From Gracilaria domingensis (lineage: Eukaryota > Rhodophyta > Florideophyceae > Gracilariales > Gracilariaceae), in assembly GCA_022539475.1 (NCBI GenBank), contig VCMS01000142.1:106313-170312 (forward strand): a DNA stretch of 64,000 bases, written 5' to 3'. The notes under the pieces are model-generated. The model saw only the letters and a program-made list of their open reading frames with translations, was not told the DNA's origin and did not search any database. This document shows positions 58,132-64,000 of this stretch, in pieces. The position numbers were made by a program, and so were the translations under genes. Each line of letters begins with the position of its first letter. Position 1 is the stretch's first letter.

Positions 58132-60858
58132 ATGGGTGATCAACCCGCTTCCCCAACGGGGTGGTCAATGACGTTCGAACGCCGTGAAGACGGTGCCGAG
58201 GAGGGCATCGCGCGCGCCCTTCCCGTTGTGGTGGACCCCGGGGGTGAGACGGCGCCGTTTCAATCGAATTACCACGTGGTTGACTCTTCGCAGCCCTGTC
58301 TGCCGTCCCAGACCCGTACACCTGTGTCCTTTCCATCGGGCGCCGAGGCTCTCGTGGAGGCCAACCACTTGGTACTGGAGGAGCCGCACTTCGACCCTAT
58401 AAAGGGATATTCGGCTTCTGAAGTCTCCCCCTCGGCGGAGGTCAACCGTTCGGTTCGCGAAACTGTTGCCTCCCGGTCGAGGATGTCTGGCAAGACCCCT
58501 GGGGTAGCGCGCGGCCGCGGAGGTGGCATCTTCAAGCCTAACACGCGGTCGAGTACGCGTTCTCGTCAAGACCCTTACGGTCGCGGTGGGTATGATCCCT
58601 ACGCAGCCGCCGCGGGCCCGAGCAACGTTAACCCTCTTGCGGTGGCCGGTACGGTGGAGGCTCAACAGCTGAATCCTCATGACCTTAATAGGACGCACGG
58701 GCAGCCGCATGCCCACTATGGTGCACGCTTTGCCGATATCTCCGCCGAATTGGTCGCTCTGGGGAACTGGCCTTTCCACATCAGTTCCTCACTCTGTCCC
58801 TTGCGGTTCCGCCACATGGGTCTCACGCAGTATACCGCAATTGCCCGTTGGGATTGTCGCCGGTTGGAGGCGGTGCCTATGGCACCTCCTCCACCACGCA
58901 AGGGCGAGAAGCAGAGCCGGTTCGGTCGACAACAGTGTTTCCATGAGCGGCAGCGACACACGAAGTTTCTATACTACATCCCCGTGGCCGTACCGTCGGA
59001 TCTCCCCTTCATCCGCTGCGATGGGGAGGTCCACTACTTCCGCCGTTTGGTAGATATCCTTCACCGCTTGGACGAACCTGCTACGCACATCGAGGTCGAT
59101 CTGGAGTACGTCGCGTTTGAGCGCCCTTTAGACACCAATTATTGGACTGACCGTGGGAGGTGGGCGACCGATGCGATGGCTGAGAGCCGTGTTCGTCACC
59201 GTAACAACCGTACGCGGACCATGTTCCTGTTCCACAACGTTGAGTATTGGTCGCAGAGCGACCACAACCGCCGGACATGGTATGTCAATCGACCCTCTTG
59301 GTGGGACCACTATGAAGTATGTCAGTGGCTGGAAGTGCCGACCCCGCCGGTCCTTGCGTACTTTGGTAGTAGCATCTCCCTAGAGAGGAACAACGCATAT
59401 GCCGTTTGGTCGGTCGCGCGCAGCGAGTGGGCCGTCATGGTGGCTATCCTCGCCCTTCAGGCTTCCGTGGAAGGTGTGACTTGGGACACGCGCTGCCCTG
59501 ACAAGTCTGTCGGGATCAGCGGAACTCAACCAGTTGGTCGTATCTTCAATATTCCCAACGATGTGGTCGGCGACATTCGTGCCATGGGGCTCTCCAACAT
59601 CGTGGAGGGCACCAAATATACTGCGCAGCAGTTGGATGGCTACCTCACTGCGGTAAGTAACCACAATTGGGGGCCTGAACAGGGTTGGGATGTCTACGAC
59701 CCGGAGGTTCATAGCATCGTGCCTCTCCAACAGCAGCACATGGCTGGCGAAGACCCATTTGGTAATGACGATACCGTGATGGTGGCTGCCGAGAACTATG
59801 AGTCCCCCGCATTGCCTCCGTCGGCACCTGTACAGGCTACTCCTCCGACCAGCGTGGCTGCGCCTGTTCCAAGTGGTCCGGCGAACCCTCAGGCGGTTGC
59901 TCACCCTCCCGGACGGGCTGCCCAGGGGCCTCTTCGGGTTGGTTTCCAGTCGCTTCCGGTGAATCCGGTGCCCCCTGGTGGTGATAGTGGCGCGATACGG
60001 AGCGCTCTGGCTCGTCTCAACCACGCCTCGATGGTGCACTTCAACCGTCCTGGTCTCAATGACATCCTCACCGCTGTGGATACTCTTACCAACTTGCTCC
60101 CCGTGGTTGCTCACCACGAGCGGCGCACTTCTGAGCTGCGACAGTTCCGCGACTACTTCCAGCGCAATCTCTACCGTGAGGTGACAGCCTATGTTGGTCA
60201 GTTGAGCAACCTTGTGGAAGGCCACGCGCCGTTACATCGACCCCCTGTGGAAAGTTTCAACCCGTACGCTCCTGCGTCACAGCAACCTGCGACCCCAATG
60301 GTAGGCTTTGGTGGCCTTGGTACGTATCAACTCCCTGGTGGACCTCCTGGTGGTGATCCTGCGGCACCTTTCCATACTCCGCTTGGTCCTCACAACGTTC
60401 CTCTTCCTCCAGCAAGTACTGGGACAGGAGCACCAAGTGGTTTCTCAACTGGTTTCCGTTCGGCTCCGCTTCCGCCGACGTCCGGTGCTCCTAGGCCGCC
60501 TACTGGTCTGACCCCCGGTGCAGGGCCGTCTAGTGGTCTTGCTCCTCCGACCTCTGGTGGCATCCCTCCGTCTAGCTTACCGCCTTCCTTCCATCCACCC
60601 ACTGGTCCTGCGAATACCATGCCGGTAGTCAGCAGCGGTACCCCTGCGGGACCTGCTGGTACTTCTGCTCCCTTACCAAGTGGTGGTGCGCCACCGAGCG
60701 CGGCTAGCGGCGGGGGCGGAAGCTCCGCCGGACCTATGTCGGTGTCCTCTGGTCGTGGAGGTTCCGCTTCATCTCGCGGGACCTCCCGTGGACGTGGTCG
60801 CGGTCGTGGAACCAGTCGTGGACGCGGACGTGGCCGTGGGTCCTCCAAGGCCTCCTAA
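58132..60858 (+). CDS. ORFX3: intact antisense extra gene of element 3
   Basis: The best preserved ORFX: 908 residues from ATG 58132 (or 895 from ATG 58168, better placed behind the TATA word) to TAA 60858, without internal stop. Central region about 200-520 carries the blocks shared with ORFX1: SDLPFIRC, FERPLDTNYWTDRGRW, FHNVEYW, VPTPPVLAYFG, SEWAVMVAILALQAS, MGLSNIVEGTKY. The last ~250 residues are Pro/Gly/Ser-rich and end in RGRGRGRGTSRGRGRGRG, an Arg-Gly tail typical of RNA-binding or nucleolar proteins. I recognise no catalytic domain. It is transcribed opposite to pol3 and followed by AATAAA. Proposed role: an element-specific nucleic-acid-binding factor (hypothesis). Confidence 0.85.
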   Translation: MGDQPASPTGWSMTFERREDGAEEGIARALPVVVDPGGETAPFQSNYHVVDSSQPCLPSQTRTPVSFPSGAEALVEANHLVLEEPHFDPIKGYSASEVSPSAEVNRSVRETVASRSRMSGKTPGVARGRGGGIFKPNTRSSTRSRQDPYGRGGYDPYAAAAGPSNVNPLAVAGTVEAQQLNPHDLNRTHGQPHAHYGARFADISAELVALGNWPFHISSSLCPLRFRHMGLTQYTAIARWDCRRLEAVPMAPPPPRKGEKQSRFGRQQCFHERQRHTKFLYYIPVAVPSDLPFIRCDGEVHYFRRLVDILHRLDEPATHIEVDLEYVAFERPLDTNYWTDRGRWATDAMAESRVRHRNNRTRTMFLFHNVEYWSQSDHNRRTWYVNRPSWWDHYEVCQWLEVPTPPVLAYFGSSISLERNNAYAVWSVARSEWAVMVAILALQASVEGVTWDTRCPDKSVGISGTQPVGRIFNIPNDVVGDIRAMGLSNIVEGTKYTAQQLDGYLTAVSNHNWGPEQGWDVYDPEVHSIVPLQQQHMAGEDPFGNDDTVMVAAENYESPALPPSAPVQATPPTSVAAPVPSGPANPQAVAHPPGRAAQGPLRVGFQSLPVNPVPPGGDSGAIRSALARLNHASMVHFNRPGLNDILTAVDTLTNLLPVVAHHERRTSELRQFRDYFQRNLYREVTAYVGQLSNLVEGHAPLHRPPVESFNPYAPASQQPATPMVGFGGLGTYQLPGGPPGGDPAAPFHTPLGPHNVPLPPASTGTGAPSGFSTGFRSAPLPPTSGAPRPPTGLTPGAGPSSGLAPPTSGGIPPSSLPPSFHPPTGPANTMPVVSSGTPAGPAGTSAPLPSGGAPPSAASGGGGSSAGPMSVSSGRGGSASSRGTSRGRGRGRGTSRGRGRGRGSSKAS

Positions 60859-60896
60859 GTCACCTCGTGGTTCCCTCTCGTGGATTCTTCTCGACT

Positions 60897-60902
60897 AATA
60901 AA
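60897..60902 (+). terminator. Putative polyadenylation signal of ORFX3
   Basis: AATAAA 39 bp after the ORFX3 stop, followed by T-rich sequence (TTCTTTTGTTTTCCTG), as at a poly(A) site. Confidence 0.6.
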
Positions 60903-60996
60903 GTGTCTTGCACTGTGTTCTCTGATCTTCTTTTGTTTTCCTGTTAGGTTAGTTAGTTAGCTTTTCGTGTAGCGTGGCGTTCAACGGCTTCGATAA

Positions 60997-61007
60997 CCCC
61001 CCCCCCC
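60997..61007 (+). repeat. C11 tract between ORFX3 and pol3
   Basis: A homopolymer of 11 C lies five bases before the pol3 stop codon on the plus-strand map. Confidence 0.95.
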
Positions 61008-61011
61008 TTCC

Positions 61012-63998
61012 TTAGCGACGCGTACCACGCGAAGCAATACCAGTTGGTGGGGGCGTTCGCCCTTGTTTGCGCCAGTATCGGATGATGAAGTTGTTAGGGA
61101 TATGACCAGGTGGTTCCATAGAGTCGTGCTCGGGCGACCATCCATACCATCTTACCCGGTAGCGCATACCCTTTGTGGTGTGTTCGTGACCTACAATGGT
61201 GTCAATAGCGCACTCCTGAGTGTCTACTTGAGGGTGTGACTCTTCCATTTGGTCATGGGGTGCGTGGCTCCCCGTGGGTGGTGTGACTCGTTGGTCTTGC
61301 CGAGGCTCGATCTCCTGTGCCGCTTGGGTCGTGGGGTCAGCCGTTACGGCTCTGGTGGAAGGTTGACCGCTCGGCTGACTCATCATAGGAGGGGGTATGG
61401 GAGACGTTTGCTCCCTCTCTGCTTCCTGCTGCGTTGGCTCACCTATTGGTTGTGCATTCGCTGTCGTCGGTTGTGCGGCCTTGACAATCCTGTCGATGGA
61501 GACCGTGTTCTCCAAACCTTCCATTATGACCGTAGCGGTATGCTCGTCGGAGCAAATCACCTTGTATGGTCCCGTGGACTTGGGTAGTAGTTTAGAATTG
61601 ATATCCTCCTCAAGGCGGATGTCCTCTTCCATCTCCGCTGGGGTTGGTCGCTTACCTTTTGGTGGCACGTCAAGGAAGACCATGTCTCCTGCTACCACTT
61701 TGGTCACTTTGCTCACCGTTCGGTCATAGTCCGCTTCATACCGTTCTTGGGCTGCTGTCATCTTAACTTTGGCAGCAGCCAAAGCGGCGCGTAACTTCTG
61801 GAGTATGTCTCTCTTGACCTTCGCCGGTGTGAGTGTCCCGGCCGCTTCCGAGCGGTCAGGTCCGGGCTGGACGATAATACCATGTGGTGTTCGCGAAAGT
61901 ACCAGGTCGAATGGGGTTGTTTGAGTGACCCTGTGGACCTGGAGGTTGTACGCATATGTCAATGGTTGGACATACTCCGACCATGTGGTTTGGTGCTCTT
62001 CGACATAGTGCCGTAGGCGTGCCACTAGGGTCTTATTGAAGCGTTCCACTTGGCCGTTTGTTTGAGGATGATAGGCCGTGGTAAAGTAGTGCTTGACCCC
62101 TAGCATTGTACAAACCGCCTCGGAGAACTTAGAAGCTAGGTTCGAACCGTTATCGGTCAGTAGGTACATGGGAGCACCGTACGGGTAGACCCAATTCTCC
62201 AGGAAGGCTGTCGCTAGTGTCGTTGCCGTTTGGTTCTTCAGAGGTATGGCTCTGGTGAGCTTTGTGAACCTGTCGGTTATGACTACTACAAAGCGATAAC
62301 CCTCTGAGGTCTTGGGCAGGGGCCCCAGTATGTCGATTGCTACGAATTCCAGGGGCCCCGCCGCCGGGAATAGCTTTAGGTACTTCCTGTGCTTCGCCAC
62401 ACCACCTCCGGTCTTAATGCACGAATTGCATTGCGCCACATAGGTATATACATCGTTAGCCATATGCGGCCAGTAGAATTGCCTCCGAAGGGTATAGTAC
62501 AACCGCGTGGCTCCAGGGTGCCCCGAAAGCCGTGGATTGTGTGACAGATATAACACCCTTTGTCTTAATGACTCAGGTACGACCTTCTGGAGAGCTCCGT
62601 CTAAAGGTGAGCGTCTGATGAGGTACCCATTGTGGTCGACGTCGAAATGAGAATCCTTCCTTCCAAGTACGTCAGCGAGCGTTTTGCACAACCTATCGGT
62701 CGATTGTTCGCGTAAGAATTCCTCACGGGTGATTGGAGCGTGTTCCCCTTCCTCCACAGGAAGGAGGGTCTCCACTACCACTTGGTACGTACTGTCATCA
62801 TGCCAGTATCCCTTCAGAACTTCATTGACCTCGTGGTTAGCTAGTTCTATAGTAAAGCATGGGATGTCGTCGTCCACTGGGTCAGTGTCCAATCCTTCGG
62901 TATTCAACCGGGACAATGCATCCGCCACTCGGTACTTGACCCCGGGGCGGTACTGCACATCGTACTCAAACTCCGAGAGTCTCAGACGCCATCGGGCCAG
63001 ACGACCCGATGCGTCCGCCAAGCCTAATATCCACCTCAAGGAGTCGTGATCCGTTCGGAGCGTGAAGCGCACACCATATAGGTAAGGACGTAGCATGAGC
63101 ATGCTCCAAACAACCGCTAGGCATTCCTTCTCCGTTACGGTGTAGTTCTGCTCCGCTTGGTTAAGAGCTCTACTCCAATACCCAATTGGTGCGAGCTTGC
63201 CGTCCTCCTGTTCCTGCATTAGGCAGCAACCTATTTGGGCGTCCGACGCATCCGTGTCCAGTGTATACGGGAGTCCCGTTTTGGGCAATGCCAGTACCGG
63301 TGGGGAGAGAAGCGCTGCTTTCAATGTATAGAACGCCTCTACCTCGTCCTCTTCCAGGTGGTCAAAGTGTGTGGGCTGCCCCTTCTGCAACCTCCGGTTC
63401 AAGGGTGCGGCTATCTTTGCAAAACCCTTGATGAACCGCCGGTAGACGTTGCATAGACCTATAAAGGATCGTATGTCCGTCTGCGACGTAGGGAGCTTCG
63501 CTTCCTGTACCGGTCGGATATTCCGTTTGGTCACTTCGAGTTTCCCGGGGCTTATTGTATGCCCTAGGTACTCTACCTCTTGGTTGAAGAACATACACTT
63601 TCGTAGTTTGAGGGTCACGCCTGCCTCTTGTAGCAACTGCAGTACCACTTGGACGTGCGAGAAGTGCTCCTCTATGGACCTCGAGTAGATGACTACGTCA
63701 TCTATGTATACCAATGCGGTTGTCCACTTCACTTTAGACAGTATGATGTCTAACGCCCTTTGGAAGGTAGCGGGGGCGTTTCTTAAACCAAGCGGCATGC
63801 GTAAGAAGCGATACAGGCCTGCGTGGCATGTAACCGCAGTCTTATCACGGTCACCCTCTGGTATTTCGATCTGCCAATACCCGCAGTTGGCGTCCAGTGT
63901 GGTAAAGATGTTCGCATCTCCTAGGGAGTCGATGCATTCATCCATCCTCGGGAGGGGTACGAGTCCCTTACCGTTTACGCATTAATTTTTCTGTAGTC
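61012..63998 (-). pseudogene. pol: Pol of element 3 (5' part outside the window), one nonsense codon
   Basis: The minus-strand frame leaves the window at 63998 and ends at TAA 61012. Near the edge the RT reads DYRKINA, then TAA (63977-63975), then TVRDSYPLPRMDEC; the homologous pol1 has Val at this site, so it is a premature stop in the RT domain. The remaining ~980 residues are intact: RT active site ALVYIDDVVIYSR, RNase H (LDTDASDAQIGCCLM), integrase HHCC and DDE (FVAIDILGPL, LLTDNGSNLASKFSEAV, HPQTNGQVERFNKTL), and a C-terminal chromodomain (YRVRWYGWSPEHDSMEP). Unless the stop is bypassed this copy cannot make its own RT. Confidence 0.9.
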
Positions 63999-64000
63999 AA

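Larger units (their letters stand above)
56561..63985. repeat. Dispersed palindrome ACCANNTGGT of element 3
   Basis: Sixteen exact copies: 56686, 56773, 56833, 57084, 57421, 57519, 58271, 58364, 59529, 60432, 60675, 61039, 61105, 61879, 61980, 62777, plus about nine copies with one mismatch. By chance about 0.1 is expected in 7.4 kb. The centre NN varies (AG, AT, TT, CT, CG, GT, GG, TG). Outside element 3 I noticed only one copy in the window (about 16763). Confidence 0.9.
56561..64000 (-). mobile_element. Chromovirus element 3 (Ty3/gypsy), minus strand, right part outside the window
   Basis: From left to right: 3' LTR (56561-57132), polypurine tract, non-coding region, ORFX3 (+), C11 tract, pol3 (-). 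It is inserted in pol2; the bases before it, ATAAA (56556-56560), are the predicted target duplication, whose second copy should lie right of the window. LTR termini (TGTGGTATAG...CTATACTACA) resemble those of element 1, so elements 1 and 3 are the closer relatives. ACCANNTGGT palindromes occur throughout. Confidence 0.88.

Overview
The window is nuclear DNA of a photosynthetic eukaryote, most plausibly a red alga with an intron-poor genome (a Chondrus-like florideophyte fits; this is inference). Protein genes lie on both strands and almost all are single open frames; the only intron I can define is in RPL19. Eukaryotic hallmarks are TFIIB, the PP2A scaffold subunit, a GLTSCR1-domain protein, RPL19 and a DHCR24-type sterol reductase. 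Plastid hallmarks are glutamyl-tRNA reductase with a transit-like N-terminus and two cyanobacterial-type small families (YlxR/DUF448 and DUF3727). All three stop codons end host genes, so the code is standard.

Region 1-37.4 kb is host genes with short, often GC-rich spacers: a 5'-truncated ubiquitin-like/Mip-FKBP fusion, PR65, DHCR24 (-), TFIIB, a GLTSCR1-domain protein, HEMA, YlxR (-), a disordered basic protein with 34-residue repeats (-), a frameshifted GNAT acetyltransferase, an HVA22/REEP-type membrane protein, DUF3727 (-), OGG1, a PQ-loop membrane protein, RPL19 (-), an RBR-like zinc protein and an HIBCH-type hydrolase (-). Two gene-poor stretches (15.1-17.6 and 28.1-32.4 kb) hold decayed repeats, including several 3' fragments of one LINE-like element ending in GA microsatellite.

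Region 37.9-64.0 kb is a nest of four transposons. A PIF/Harbinger transposase gene (broken by an in-frame TAG) is cut by chromovirus element 2 (minus strand). Element 2 is cut twice: inside its LTR by element 1 (plus strand, complete, 10,995 bp, 541-bp LTRs with one mismatch seen, perfect 5-bp target duplication ACGAG), and inside its pol gene by element 3 (minus strand, leaving the window on the right).

The most striking result is in these Ty3/gypsy chromoviruses. Each carries an extra gene, here called ORFX, placed antisense between pol and the 3' LTR, with a TATA-like box in all three and an AATAAA signal in two. The three ORFX products are divergent but recognisably related; two end in an Arg-Gly-rich tail. 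Each element is also loaded, in coding, LTR and spacer DNA alike, with its own short palindrome: CGTACG/CCGTACGG in element 1, ACCANNTGGT in element 3, and hyphenated CCNN(3-5)NNGG inverted repeats with changing arms in element 2. A DNA- or RNA-binding ORFX product recognising its own element's motif, comparable in logic to the VANC anti-silencing proteins of Arabidopsis VANDAL transposons, is a testable hypothesis, not a demonstrated function.
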